From: an uncultured Bacteroidales bacterium
GTDB lineage: Bacteria > Bacteroidota > Bacteroidia > Bacteroidales > UBA932
Direction of reading: 5' to 3'
Assembly: GCA_947302175.1 (NCBI GenBank)
Contig: CAMYVB010000001.1
Location: 154,397 to 218,396 of the forward strand
DNA: 64,000 bases
The notes beneath the pieces were generated by a model. The model was not told the DNA's origin. It saw only the letters and a list, made by a program, of their open reading frames with translations, and did not search any database. Below, one piece after another: positions 37,295 to 47,272 of the stretch. Each line of letters begins with the position of its first letter. Position 1 is the stretch's first letter. Made by a program: the position numbers and the translations under genes.

Positions 37295-38374
37295 ATGTCC
37301 AGACGCATTCTGTCAACTTTTTTTCTGCTGCTTTGCCTGCTCGCCTTCCGCTCCTGCTCTCCTCAAGGACGTTACGTCCGTTTCGACGGCTATGCCCAGG
37401 GAGGAGTTTACTGCGTCAAACTCAATACGGAAGGGGTAAGCGTCCCTGCCGACAGCATCAAGGCCGGCGTGGAAGCCATCCTCAAGGAGATAGATTTCAC
37501 CCTGTCCGGCTACAACAAGGCTTCGCTCCTAAGCCGTCTCAATGCAGGTGAGCGCATTACTCCCACCCCCATGCTGGAGGAAGTATATCTCCTCTCGAGA
37601 AAGTTCTTCGATCTTTCAGAGGGGGCTTTCGACGTGTCCTGCGGCCCTCTTTTCGACGTCTGGGGCTTTGGTTTCACTTCCGAGTCCATGCCCTCGGAAG
37701 AAAAAATAGCAAAGGCGGCCTCCCGCTGCGGCATGTCCCGCCTCAAGAGCAGCATAATCGAGGCGGCGGGACCTGACGGCACCCTGTGCGCCGCAGACCT
37801 GCTCCTTAGTGGCGGCATCCCTGGCGCAGGGGAGCCTCCCATACTCAATTTCAACGCAATAGCCCAGGGCTACACTTGCGACAAAGTGGCCGCATATCTT
37901 CATTCCCTGGGAGTCAAGGACATGCTCGTCGACATAGGCGAAATATACTGCGAAGGGCTCAATCCCATGGCGCAGCCCTGGAGCATAGGTATAGACACTC
38001 CCATCGACGGCAACAACACTCCCGGCGCCGACATGCAGGGGGTATGGCACTCGAGCGGCGCCGAAGGACAGGGGGTCGTCACCTCCGGCAACTACCGCAA
38101 GTTCTATCTCGACTCCGAGGGCAACAAATTCTCGCATACCATAGACCCCAGGACCAGCAGGCCCGTGACCCACGCGCTTCTTAGCGCAACGGTCATAGCT
38201 TCCGATGCCTCAACTGCCGACGCCGTGGCCACCTGGTGCATGGTGGAGGGCCCCGACAAGGCTCTGGAACTGCTTGGCCGCCTCGGCCTCGAAGGCTGCC
38301 TTATATGCGCCTCTCCCGGCGGCGGAATGGAGACTCTGACCACTCCCGGATTCGAAATCTCTACATTGAACTGA
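37295..38374 (+). CDS. apbE: FAD:protein FMN transferase
   Basis: GAFDVSCGPLFDVWGFG, LNFNAIAQGYTCDKVAAYL, FSHTIDPRTSRPV; start moved to 37295 because -7 box TACCTTTG lies at 37263-37270; lipoprotein signal LLAFRSC. Confidence 0.92.
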   Translation: MSRRILSTFFLLLCLLAFRSCSPQGRYVRFDGYAQGGVYCVKLNTEGVSVPADSIKAGVEAILKEIDFTLSGYNKASLLSRLNAGERITPTPMLEEVYLLSRKFFDLSEGAFDVSCGPLFDVWGFGFTSESMPSEEKIAKAASRCGMSRLKSSIIEAAGPDGTLCAADLLLSGGIPGAGEPPILNFNAIAQGYTCDKVAAYLHSLGVKDMLVDIGEIYCEGLNPMAQPWSIGIDTPIDGNNTPGADMQGVWHSSGAEGQGVVTSGNYRKFYLDSEGNKFSHTIDPRTSRPVTHALLSATVIASDASTADAVATWCMVEGPDKALELLGRLGLEGCLICASPGGGMETLTTPGFEISTLN

Positions 38375-39437
38375 TAGTTTCCATTAGGAAGCACATCGCC
38401 CCTGCAAGGGCGTCAGACAGCAAAATCAGCGCCTGTGGGCATATCCCTAGCGCCGAGAGAGCCGCCGTGAACAACGAAACGCTGATGAACACGCTGCTGA
38501 GCGGCAGGACTATTATATTAGTAATCAGGAAGTAGCTGGGAAAAGTGCGAAAGCGTATCCACACCAGCGGCGCCGTAAAGGCCTGACATGCAATCGAAAG
38601 GGCGGCCCCGTTCCAAATTTTATGCATAATAGGGTAGCCCTCAGCTTCGCGCCACCACGCCCTGAGCCTGAGGTAAATAGTGGAAACGCCCGTCATCGCG
38701 AGGTACGAAAGCTGGAAGCCCAGGCTCGAGATGATGGAAGGGTTGAGACACAGCTGTAAAGTCAGGCTTGCTGCGAGTATGCGCACCGGGTCCTTGCGGC
38801 GCGATGGGTCAAGCGCGCACAACTCGCTAAGGCATATGTAGATAAATGCGCGTACAATCGAGGGCCCGGCGCCTGTCATCATGGTGTAGAACAGCGACAG
38901 GGCGATGACAATGGCGCTCCTTATACGCCGCATGGCGGGGGAGTTGCCCGCGAGCGAAAGAACACGCGAAACAAGAGTGTAAATGATGCCGAGATGCAGG
39001 CCCGAGAGCGCGAGTATGTGCGAAGCGCCGCTGCCCCGGAACGCGAGTATGGTCGCCCTGTCCAGGGAACTGCGGTCCCCGGTGAGCAGCGCCTTGGCAA
39101 GGGCTCCCGTGCCGGCCCTGTGGAAAGGAATCGAGTTTATCAGGGTCTTGAAAGCTTCAAAGGCCCTGTAGGCGAGGCCGGTTGCATTTTGAACCGAAGG
39201 GGGGAAAAGCGAATGTGAAAGCGAGCAAAACAGGCCGAGGAAGGCAAATACCATCATCCAGCGCAGATGCGAAGAACGCCGTATTGAAGCGTAGAGAAGG
39301 AGCGCGGCGGCCATGAGGGAAAGTGAGGCGAAAATAAGCGCAAGCCGGGGGGACAGGCGACCCGTCAAGGCCTCGCCGGCCGCCACTGCTGCGGCAAGCG
39401 GGACAGCGGCGCTCCTTATATCTCCCCCTCTTTCCAT
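38361..39437 (-). CDS. ComEC/Rec2-family competence domain protein (no metallo-beta-lactamase domain)
   Basis: GASHILALSGLHLGIIYTLV, MTGAGPSIVRAFIYICLSEL, SLGFQLSYLAMTGVSTIYL. Confidence 0.85.
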   Translation of the reverse strand: MERGGDIRSAAVPLAAAVAAGEALTGRLSPRLALIFASLSLMAAALLLYASIRRSSHLRWMMVFAFLGLFCSLSHSLFPPSVQNATGLAYRAFEAFKTLINSIPFHRAGTGALAKALLTGDRSSLDRATILAFRGSGASHILALSGLHLGIIYTLVSRVLSLAGNSPAMRRIRSAIVIALSLFYTMMTGAGPSIVRAFIYICLSELCALDPSRRKDPVRILAASLTLQLCLNPSIISSLGFQLSYLAMTGVSTIYLRLRAWWREAEGYPIMHKIWNGAALSIACQAFTAPLVWIRFRTFPSYFLITNIIVLPLSSVFISVSLFTAALSALGICPQALILLSDALAGAMCFLMETISSM

Positions 39438-39439
39438 CG

Positions 39440-39471
39440 TTTGCTAAAGTAATGAATTTTCAGTAATTTTG
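39440..39471 (+). promoter_or_regulatory. Promoter of ackA-pta: TTTG-N20-TAATTTTG
   Basis: TTTG 39440-39443; TAATTTTG 39464-39471; ATG at 39493. Confidence 0.7.
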
Positions 39472-39492
39472 CCGAGATTTAAACGATATTTT

Positions 39493-40710
39493 ATGATAAT
39501 CCTCGTAATCAATTGCGGCAGCTCTTCCATCAAGTACCAGCTCCTGGACATGAAGAGCGACGACGTGTACGACCTTCTCGCCAAAGGTGTTGTCGAAAAG
39601 ATAGGTCTTCCCGAAGGCATACTCACCCATAAGCCCACAGGCAAGACCCCCGTTGTGAAGAACCTCCCCATCCCCGACCACAAGGTCGGCATGCAGCTGG
39701 TCCTCGAAGAGCTCGTGGATCCCGTCAGCGGCGTCCTGAAGAGCTTCGAAGACATCGAGGCCGTCGGCCACCGCATAGTCCAGGGTGCCGATTTCTTCTC
39801 CGGTAGCGCTCTCGTTGACGACGACGTGCTCGAGAAGATAGAAATTTGCTGCGATTTCGCCCCCCTGCACAACCCGGCCCACCTTCTCGGCATACGCGCC
39901 ATGCAGAAAGTCCTTCCCGACGTTCCCCAGGTAGTCACCTTCGACACGGCCTTCCACCAGACCATGCCCGCATGCAACTATATGTACGGCTTGCCCTATA
40001 AGTATTACGAAGAGTATCGCGTCCGCAAATACGGCGCCCACGGCACGTCCCACCAGTACGTGGCCGGTAAGGCTGCCGAGCTCGCCGGCCTCGATCTCGG
40101 GAACTCCCGCATCATCACCTGCCACCTCGGCAACGGCAGCTCCATCACCGCTGTCAAGGACGGCAAGTGCCTCGACACTTCCATGGGCTTCACCCCTCTC
40201 GCCGGCATGATAATGGGCACCCGCTGCGGCAGCATCGACCCCAACATCGTTCCCTACATCATGAAAAAGGAAGGTCTCACCCCCGACCAGATGACCGAGC
40301 TCATGAATAAGAAGAGCGGTTTCCTCGGCATCTCCGGCAAGACCTCCGACGTCCGCGAGCTCAACGAGCTCGTCGCCCAGGGCGACCAGAGGGCTAAGCT
40401 CGTCTTCAAGGTGTTCACCTACGACATCATCAAGCTCATCGGCGCCTATATCGCTGAAATGCAGGGTGTAGACCTCATAGTGTTCACCGCCGGCATAGGC
40501 GAGAACAACGCCCGCCTGCGCCGCCGCATCTGCGAGAACTTCGCATACCTCGGCCTCAAGTTCGACCACGAGGCCAACGACGCAGCCTCAGGCGATACGA
40601 TTATCAGCCTCCCCGACTCCGCCGTCAAGGTGGCAATGATATGCACCAACGAGGAGCTCGTCATTGCCCGCGACACCATGCACATAGTCCAGAATCTCGA
40701 CGCAGAATAA
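39493..40710 (+). CDS. ackA: Acetate kinase
   Basis: MIILVINCGSSSIKYQLLDM, FDTAFHQTMP, YGAHGTSHQYV, TCHLGNGSSITAVKDGKCLDTSMGFTPLAGMIMGTR, FTAGIGENN. Confidence 0.97.
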   Translation: MIILVINCGSSSIKYQLLDMKSDDVYDLLAKGVVEKIGLPEGILTHKPTGKTPVVKNLPIPDHKVGMQLVLEELVDPVSGVLKSFEDIEAVGHRIVQGADFFSGSALVDDDVLEKIEICCDFAPLHNPAHLLGIRAMQKVLPDVPQVVTFDTAFHQTMPACNYMYGLPYKYYEEYRVRKYGAHGTSHQYVAGKAAELAGLDLGNSRIITCHLGNGSSITAVKDGKCLDTSMGFTPLAGMIMGTRCGSIDPNIVPYIMKKEGLTPDQMTELMNKKSGFLGISGKTSDVRELNELVAQGDQRAKLVFKVFTYDIIKLIGAYIAEMQGVDLIVFTAGIGENNARLRRRICENFAYLGLKFDHEANDAASGDTIISLPDSAVKVAMICTNEELVIARDTMHIVQNLDAE

Positions 40711-40725
40711 AAGCTATAGATTATC

Positions 40726-41733
40726 ATGTCACTCATTGAAAGCATAGTTGCGCGCGCACAGTCCTGCAAGCAGCGCATCGTCCTCCCCGAGTCTTTCGAG
40801 GAGCGCACCATCACCGCAGCCGATAAGGCCATCGCAGACGGCCTGGCCGAAATCATCCTTATCGGTAACAAGGCCAAAGTCCTCGAGTACGCCGACTCTC
40901 TCGGCCTCAAGCACATCCAGGACGCCACCATCATCGACCCCGAGACTTCGGAGAAGACCGCCCAGTATGCAGATCTTCTTTTCCAGCTCCGCCAGAAGAA
41001 GGGCATGACCCCCGAAAAAGCTAACGAGCTGGTAAAGGATCCCCTCTATTTCGGCTGCCTCATAATCAAGAGCGGCGATGCCGACGGTCAGATAAGCGGC
41101 GCTCTTTCCACCACAGGCGAGACCCTGCGTCCCGCCCTCCAGATCATCAAGTGCGCTCCCGGCATCACCTGCGTCAGCGGCGCAATGCTCCTCGTCACCA
41201 AGACCCCCCAGTTCGGTGAGGACGGAGTCCTGGTAGTGGGCGATGTGGCAGTCACCCCCGTTCCCGACGAGGACCAGCTCGCACAGATCGCAGTCTGCAC
41301 CGCGCAGACCGCCAAGAGCGTAGCAGGTTTCGCCGATCCCAGGGTGGCCATGCTTTCCTTCTCCACCAAGGGCTCTGCCAGCCACGAAGTAGTCGAGAAG
41401 GTCGTCAATGCCACGGCAAAGGCCAAGGCGCTCGCTCCCGAGCTCAAGATAGACGGCGAGCTGCAGGCCGATGCCGCCCTCGTCCCTTCCGTAGGCGCCA
41501 AGAAGGCTCCCGGCTCCGAGATTGCAGGCAAGGCCAACGTGCTCGTTTTCCCTTCCCTCGAAGTTGGCAATATAGGCTATAAGCTTGTCCAGAGGCTTGG
41601 TCAGGCAGATGCCATAGGCCCTATCCTCCAGGGTATTGCACGTCCGGTCAACGACCTCAGCCGCGGCTGCTCGGTGGACGATATTTACAAGATGATTGCC
41701 ATCACCGCCTGCCAGGCGATGGATGCGAAATAA
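40726..41733 (+). CDS. pta: Phosphate acetyltransferase
   Basis: RIVLPESFEERTITAADKA, DGQISGALSTTGETLRPALQIIK, NVLVFPSLEVGNIGYKLVQRLG, ARPVNDLSRGCSVDDI. Confidence 0.96.
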   Translation: MSLIESIVARAQSCKQRIVLPESFEERTITAADKAIADGLAEIILIGNKAKVLEYADSLGLKHIQDATIIDPETSEKTAQYADLLFQLRQKKGMTPEKANELVKDPLYFGCLIIKSGDADGQISGALSTTGETLRPALQIIKCAPGITCVSGAMLLVTKTPQFGEDGVLVVGDVAVTPVPDEDQLAQIAVCTAQTAKSVAGFADPRVAMLSFSTKGSASHEVVEKVVNATAKAKALAPELKIDGELQADAALVPSVGAKKAPGSEIAGKANVLVFPSLEVGNIGYKLVQRLGQADAIGPILQGIARPVNDLSRGCSVDDIYKMIAITACQAMDAK

Positions 41734-41734
41734 T

Positions 41735-43027
41735 TCATTCTTCCCCCTCGTCCCCTTCGGGCTCGAGGAAAAGATTTCTTGCAGGGAGCGATAGACTATA
41801 TCGCTCCCTTAACGTATCCGCAAGGTTGGATGTGATTTTGGTGAAGCGGGGACCGCGCCTCGTTCCGGTGTTGGAGATGAATACCCAGCACTCCCCGTCA
41901 GGGTAGTATTTGATAAGGGCGCTGGTGCCGGAAAGCGTGCCCGTGCGTGTCCAGACGCCTTCTTCGGAGATGTCGTTCCATCCGAGGGCATAGGTGAGGC
42001 TGTCGGTAGTGAAGGTCATCTCCTCCACGCTTTCAGGGCTGATTATATCCTTCATGCTGCCGCGCTCGTCAATTGCAGCAACCAGCCTTGCCAGTTCGGA
42101 GGCTGAACTTATCCATGCTCCCGCTCCCTGCAGGGAAGTGATGTCGCTACCTCCGTAGCAGCGGGGGACCATGGTCCCGCTGCCGTCGAAACGCTCCACG
42201 TCGGTGTCCCATGAATGGACCCAGTAGCGGCTCTCCCTTTCGTGGCGGTCTTCGTAGTAGTTGGAGGCGATGTGCATGTCAATGCATCCGGCGGGGGCGA
42301 GGACATTTTCCTGCATCCATGCCTCATAGGGCTTTCCGGTGGCCTTTTCTATGGCCATGCTGAGCAGCAGATATCCGAAATTGGAGTACTCCGACGCAGT
42401 CCCGGGGGAGAACTGGAGGGGTTTGCCAAGAACTGTGCGCACGAGGGTTTCAGCGTCCGGGGGAGTGCTCCATCCGTTGTCCTTCATCAGCTTGAGAGTG
42501 GAGAACATAGGGTCGCCCATGCGGGAGGTAAAGCCCGACTCGTGCATGAGAAGGTGCCTCAGCGTAATCTTCTTTATTCGTTTGTCCTTTATGTAAGGGC
42601 TGTATTCTGAAAGCAATCCCGTATTTGTGAACAGGCTGTCGTCGAGGCTTAGCATGCCCCTTTCCTGAAGGACCATGATGCCGGTGGCGGTGAGCAGCTT
42701 CGATACGGAAGCTATTCTCAAGAGTGTCCCGGGGCTCATGCTCTTTCCTTCGTCAGACTCGCCGTAACCCTTCGCGTATAGGAGGGAGTCGGAGCGCATT
42801 ATGCTCAGTGACATGCCGTGAAGGCCCCATTTGCCCATGTAGGCAAGGATGGTGGAGTCCATGGGCTCCAGGACGGGGATGTCGGACATCTCGTTAGTGA
42901 GATATGCATTGATGTCCTTGACGTAACGGGGCTCATCGGGACTCTGTCCGCATCCGAAAGAAGCGGCAAAGAGAAGGAACGAAGTGCATAGAACAGCTGC
43001 GAGACGCTTTCCCCGGGCCATAATCAT
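41735..43027 (-). CDS. Beta-lactamase-class-C-like serine hydrolase
   Basis: RIASVSKLLTATGIM (SxxK), EYSNFGYLLL (YSN), C-terminal strand motif. Confidence 0.87.
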   Translation of the reverse strand: MIMARGKRLAAVLCTSFLLFAASFGCGQSPDEPRYVKDINAYLTNEMSDIPVLEPMDSTILAYMGKWGLHGMSLSIMRSDSLLYAKGYGESDEGKSMSPGTLLRIASVSKLLTATGIMVLQERGMLSLDDSLFTNTGLLSEYSPYIKDKRIKKITLRHLLMHESGFTSRMGDPMFSTLKLMKDNGWSTPPDAETLVRTVLGKPLQFSPGTASEYSNFGYLLLSMAIEKATGKPYEAWMQENVLAPAGCIDMHIASNYYEDRHERESRYWVHSWDTDVERFDGSGTMVPRCYGGSDITSLQGAGAWISSASELARLVAAIDERGSMKDIISPESVEEMTFTTDSLTYALGWNDISEEGVWTRTGTLSGTSALIKYYPDGECWVFISNTGTRRGPRFTKITSNLADTLRERYSLSLPARNLFLEPEGDEGEE

Positions 43028-43029
43028 CT

Positions 43030-44514
43030 CTACAAGTCCTCAATATCCCGCCTGCGATCGTCCTGCTCTATGGTGCTTCCGAGTGTCAGGGGGTCTTCTC
43101 CGTCTTTAAGCGCGCCGAGTTTTTTCATCAGGTCGCGTATCATAAAGAAAGCGATGATGGTGGAGACGAGATCCGAGAGAGGGAAACTCATCCATACTCC
43201 TTTTTCCTGAAGCCACAGGGGCAGGAGGTAAATCATGGGCACGAGGAAGAGGAGCTGCCTCGACAGCGACAGGAATATGGATTTACCCACCATGCCGAGA
43301 CACTGGAACATGTTGCCGCTGACCATGCCGAAGCCCACGACGAAAATGGCGCTGTTCATGACCCTCATGCCCTTGGTACTCAGTTCTATAAGCGTAGGGT
43401 CGGAGGTGAAGAGCCTGATGACAAGACCGGGTATGGCCATGGACAGGACCCAGCATGCGCTCATTATCAGGGTCTCCCACTTTACCGTCAGGAAGAAAAC
43501 TTCCTTCACCCTGGAGTACAGCCGTGCACCGTAATTGAAGCCGGCTATGGGCTGCAAGCCCTGGTTGAAGCCCATGCAGACCATGAAGAATATCATGGTG
43601 ATGCGGTTGATGATGCCGTATGCCCCGATGGCCAGGTCGCCGCCGTACTTCTTGAGTTGCTGGTTGATGAAAATTGCTACTATGCATGCGGCGCTGTTCA
43701 TCAGGAAGGGACCGAGACCTATGGCGAGGGACTGCTTTGCAATCTTCCAGTCGAGCTGGAAGAGGGGCTTGGGGAAATGGAGGACCATTTCCTTGTTGGA
43801 CAGGAACTTAAGGCTGAAGGTGAGAGCCATGAGCTGGCATATGACCGTGGCTATGGCGCCTCCCTGTATGCCCAGGTCGAGACCGAATATGAAAATGGGG
43901 TCGAGTATGGCGTTGGAAATCACCGTGAAGAGCGTAAGGCCCATGGCCGTCTTGGGATGCCCTGCGACGCGTATGATTCCGTTAAAACCAAAGTAGAGAT
44001 GGGTGAGCGCATTGCCGGCGAGGATGATGATCATGTAGTCCCTGGCGAAGGGCAGAGTATTCTCGCTGGCGCCGAAAAAGAGCAGTATTTTGTCGAGGAA
44101 CAGGAGAGACGCAATACTGAATACGATGCCGATTATGAGGTTGAGTGAAAGGACGTTGGAAAGAATCTTGCGGGCTTTTTCGTAGTCCTTGCGGCCCAGC
44201 ATGACGGAAATGAGGGTCATCGCTCCGACTCCGACAAGCGTGCCCAGTGCGGCGGAAAGGTTCATCAGGGGGAAAGTCACGGCAAGGCCGGAAATGGCGT
44301 ATGCGCCCACGTCCCTGATGTGGCCTATGTAGATGCTGTCAACGATGTTGTACAGCGAAGACGCCGTCATCGCTATGATGCCGGGCACCGCATACATCCT
44401 CAGAAGCTTGCTTATACTGAGGGTTCCCAGCTCAGTGGGTGCGGTTTTCCCTTCCACTCTTTCTTCCTTATTTGAGTTAATGGACGACTTATCAGTCTTT
44501 GTCTTTGCCTTCAT
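43030..44514 (-). CDS. MATE family efflux transporter
   Basis: 12-TM, GIIAMTASSLYNIVDSIYIGHI, FNGIIRVAGHPKTAM, FNYGARLYSRVKE. Confidence 0.93.
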   Translation of the reverse strand: MKAKTKTDKSSINSNKEERVEGKTAPTELGTLSISKLLRMYAVPGIIAMTASSLYNIVDSIYIGHIRDVGAYAISGLAVTFPLMNLSAALGTLVGVGAMTLISVMLGRKDYEKARKILSNVLSLNLIIGIVFSIASLLFLDKILLFFGASENTLPFARDYMIIILAGNALTHLYFGFNGIIRVAGHPKTAMGLTLFTVISNAILDPIFIFGLDLGIQGGAIATVICQLMALTFSLKFLSNKEMVLHFPKPLFQLDWKIAKQSLAIGLGPFLMNSAACIVAIFINQQLKKYGGDLAIGAYGIINRITMIFFMVCMGFNQGLQPIAGFNYGARLYSRVKEVFFLTVKWETLIMSACWVLSMAIPGLVIRLFTSDPTLIELSTKGMRVMNSAIFVVGFGMVSGNMFQCLGMVGKSIFLSLSRQLLFLVPMIYLLPLWLQEKGVWMSFPLSDLVSTIIAFFMIRDLMKKLGALKDGEDPLTLGSTIEQDDRRRDIEDL

Positions 44515-45550
44515 CGATGGATCCGTCCTTATTCTTGCCGAGCATCTGGAGCTCGAAAATCAAGGGGGAGTAAGGCGGAATCATGGTGCTTGTAGAGCTT
44601 TCGCCGTATCCGAGGCCGGAGTAGAATACGCATATGCCCTTTTCGCCGGCCTTCATCGATTTGACAGCCTTGCCGAAGCCCTGGACAGTGGAACTGGATG
44701 AGCTGGTGATGGTTACGGTCTCAGAGCCGCTCTCGGGGAGCGTCACCTGGAGGGGGCCGTAATCTTTGGACGCTGAATAAATGCGATACTTTTTAGTGGT
44801 GTCGGCGATGGTGGAGTCGAATACGCGGCCGTTTAGAAGGCGCCCTGTGTAGTTGACATACACTTCGTCACCACCCTCGAAAGAAGTGGTGTCGAGGGGC
44901 TCCTGAGTCTGAATGTAGTAGTAGCCGAAAGACGTGGAATCCAGTCCGGGATGATGGCGGGAAATATACCTGGAGATGGAGTCTATCTCCCACTGGACTA
45001 CATCGGGGATGGCTTCGAGGACGGTGACTGTCCAGATGGCGTCGCTGCCGCTGCAATTCTCCAGATACTCCTCGGCGCTGTCGTAGCGTTCGGTGGACAG
45101 AAGCCAGCCGGGGATGACGGCGGTGCGTGACCCTCCGACGCTCATGGTCTGAAGAATTTCGTCGAGGCCTCCCGATACGCTGCTGGCGTTGCGGTTCAGG
45201 ACCTGGGGGCCGTAGTAGGTCGAGACTGCATATGAGCCGAGCTGCTTTGCCGTGGCTTCGTCGGTGTAGAGCTTGATATTCCCCTCGAGATCGGTGGATT
45301 TATAGTTGCAGTACACGTAGGGGGTGGTTTCGCTGTCGCCCAGGGTTTCGCCGCTGCCGGGGGTGTCGGCTATGATTACGGAGCCGAGCGGAGTGGGGTT
45401 GATGCCGGGGTGATGGATCTGTATCCATGCGTCGAAATAGCGCTTCGTCAGTTCGTTCTTGCCTGTGGTCTGGGGCGTTGCGCAGCTGCCGGCCAGAAGT
45501 ATGAGCAGGGTAATTGCTGCGATGGGTGAAGCTGAAATTATCTTTTTCAT
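44492..45550 (-). CDS. FKBP-type peptidyl-prolyl isomerase lipoprotein (two FKBP-like halves)
   Basis: Lipobox LLAGSC; VYVNYTGRLLNGRVFDST, GFGKAVKSMKAGEKGICVFYSGLGYGESSTSTMIPPYSPLIFELQML. Confidence 0.87.
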   Translation of the reverse strand: MKKIISASPIAAITLLILLAGSCATPQTTGKNELTKRYFDAWIQIHHPGINPTPLGSVIIADTPGSGETLGDSETTPYVYCNYKSTDLEGNIKLYTDEATAKQLGSYAVSTYYGPQVLNRNASSVSGGLDEILQTMSVGGSRTAVIPGWLLSTERYDSAEEYLENCSGSDAIWTVTVLEAIPDVVQWEIDSISRYISRHHPGLDSTSFGYYYIQTQEPLDTTSFEGGDEVYVNYTGRLLNGRVFDSTIADTTKKYRIYSASKDYGPLQVTLPESGSETVTITSSSSSTVQGFGKAVKSMKAGEKGICVFYSGLGYGESSTSTMIPPYSPLIFELQMLGKNKDGSIDEGKDKD

Positions 45551-45568
45551 TTGTCGTTTGTTTTCTTA

Positions 45569-46129
45569 TCAGTTGGCTACTTCCCTGGCGAAGACATGGT
45601 AGCACAAAGCTGCGTTTGCAGGAATCGTGCCGTTCGGCTTTTTTCCGAACCCATATTCGCCGGTAAAGATGATATAGCACTCCTCGCCGGCGGTGATGCC
45701 TTCGAGGCCTAAGGCGAGGCCGGTGACTATGTCGTCGTCTCCGAGAGTTATGGTGACGGGGGTGAATATGCTCTCGTCGCTGAGGCTCCAGCGGGCTGCG
45801 GAGGCGACTTCGCTCATGGTGGTGACGAAAAGTGTGGAGGCCGACATGGAGGCGTTGCTGAAGTCGTAGCCTGAATAGTCCATGGTGAGACGGCCTCCCT
45901 TGCGCAGGGGCTCGCCGTCGCCTTCGACCAGCACTATCTTGATGGTGCCGTCGTGGTAGACCGCGCGGTAATCTTCGTGGGCGGCGAGCTGGGCCGTCAC
46001 CCAGGCGTCAATCTTGGTGGCCTGGTTGGAGAACGCTGTCTGCTGCTCGGACTTGCCGCAGGCGCATATCAGACACGCAGCGAGCGCAAGGAGCAGAGGG
46101 AGTTTATGATTGAGCCTGAAAGAATTCAT
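45569..46129 (-). CDS. FKBP-type peptidyl-prolyl isomerase-like lipoprotein
   Basis: Lipobox LICAC; DIVTGLALGLEGITAGEECYIIFTGEYGFGKKPNGTIPANAALCYHVFA. Confidence 0.82.
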   Translation of the reverse strand: MNSFRLNHKLPLLLALAACLICACGKSEQQTAFSNQATKIDAWVTAQLAAHEDYRAVYHDGTIKIVLVEGDGEPLRKGGRLTMDYSGYDFSNASMSASTLFVTTMSEVASAARWSLSDESIFTPVTITLGDDDIVTGLALGLEGITAGEECYIIFTGEYGFGKKPNGTIPANAALCYHVFAREVAN

Positions 46130-47165
46130 CGGTGTATCGGATTATGAGGGAGAGTATCTCGTCCTTCGTCGGGACGGAGGGGCCGAAAGGGATTTTTCCG
46201 CCGGAAGCAAGCTCGTGACCGCCGCCTTGGAAATACTTGACTGCAAGGGCGTTGGCCGAGCAGCCGGGTTTGGAGCGGAGGGATATGCGGTACTCGCCGG
46301 CGTCCTGCTTTGCGAAAACGCTCAGGCGGACGCGGCCTATCCCGAGGGGAATGTTGACGAATCCTTCAGTGTCGCCCTCCTCTATGCCGAAGGCTTCGGA
46401 AGTCTCGCTGTCGAGGACCATTATCGCAGCCCCGTTTTCCGTAATGGTGAGGCCGCTGTCAAGGAGGCGGCCCATGAGCCGGAAGCGGCGCTCGGGGTAG
46501 CTGTTGTACAGGGAATAGAGTATCTCGTCGCGCCGTGCACCCCGCTTAAGAAGAAGGGAGACGGTTTCAAGCGTCGCGGGAAATACGGAGTTTGCGAAAT
46601 TGTTGGTGTCGGTGGTTATGCCGGTAAGAAGGGGGTCGCAGCACTCGAAGGGGATGTCATCGGAGCCTTGGAGGGCGCAAAGGACACCGGCGAGAAGCTC
46701 GCAGGTGGATGACAGCTCATTGGTCGAGAACATGGGGTCGAAAAGCTCCGCTTCCGGATTCATGTGGTGGTCTATCAAGACCTTGGGAGCTTTTGAGTTC
46801 CTTAAGGAAGACTCTATCTCCCCGCAGCGGGAGGGCGTGTTCATGTCGAGGACGACGAGAAGGTCGCATCCGGCTATGTATTCCCCTATCGGCTCTGCGC
46901 CGAGGACGGCTGCGACCATGATGCTGGTGCAGTCCTCTTCATGGAGTATGAACTCTATGGATGAGGGCAGGGAAGTGTCGAGCAGGATACGGCATTCTTC
47001 AACCCTGGGGTAGCGGCTGCGGATAAATCGCAGCATGGCAAGGGAGCTTCCTATAGCGTCTCCGTCGGGGCGGGTGTGGGTGATTATGCCGATGCGGCGC
47101 GCGCTTTCGAGCTGTTTCCCGAAAGCCGCTATCGCTGCGTCTTTTATGCATGTGCTGCGCACCAC
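46104..47165 (-). CDS. DHH/DHHA1 phosphoesterase, NrnA-like
   Basis: GIITHTRPDGDAIGSSLAM, VVLDMNTPSRCG, VLIDHHMNPE, YFQGGGHELASGGKIPFG. Confidence 0.92.
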   Translation of the reverse strand: MVRSTCIKDAAIAAFGKQLESARRIGIITHTRPDGDAIGSSLAMLRFIRSRYPRVEECRILLDTSLPSSIEFILHEEDCTSIMVAAVLGAEPIGEYIAGCDLLVVLDMNTPSRCGEIESSLRNSKAPKVLIDHHMNPEAELFDPMFSTNELSSTCELLAGVLCALQGSDDIPFECCDPLLTGITTDTNNFANSVFPATLETVSLLLKRGARRDEILYSLYNSYPERRFRLMGRLLDSGLTITENGAAIMVLDSETSEAFGIEEGDTEGFVNIPLGIGRVRLSVFAKQDAGEYRISLRSKPGCSANALAVKYFQGGGHELASGGKIPFGPSVPTKDEILSLIIRYTDEFFQAQS

Positions 47166-47208
47166 TTGTCGCGTCGTTTCAAAATTACCTGCAAATTTAG
47201 TAAGAATA

Positions 47209-47239
47209 TTGCATTTAATAAATCCATTTTATAACTTTG
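47209..47239 (+). promoter_or_regulatory. Promoter TTG-N20-TAACTTTG
   Basis: TTG 47209-47211; TAACTTTG 47232-47239; ATG 47273. Confidence 0.6.
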
Positions 47240-47272
47240 TCGAACTGTTGGAAAGTAAAAATCTATAGATAA

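Noticed and set aside
39460-40569. 369-aa minus-strand ORF antisense to ackA
   Set aside because: ackA is certain; the antisense frame is a codon-bias artefact.
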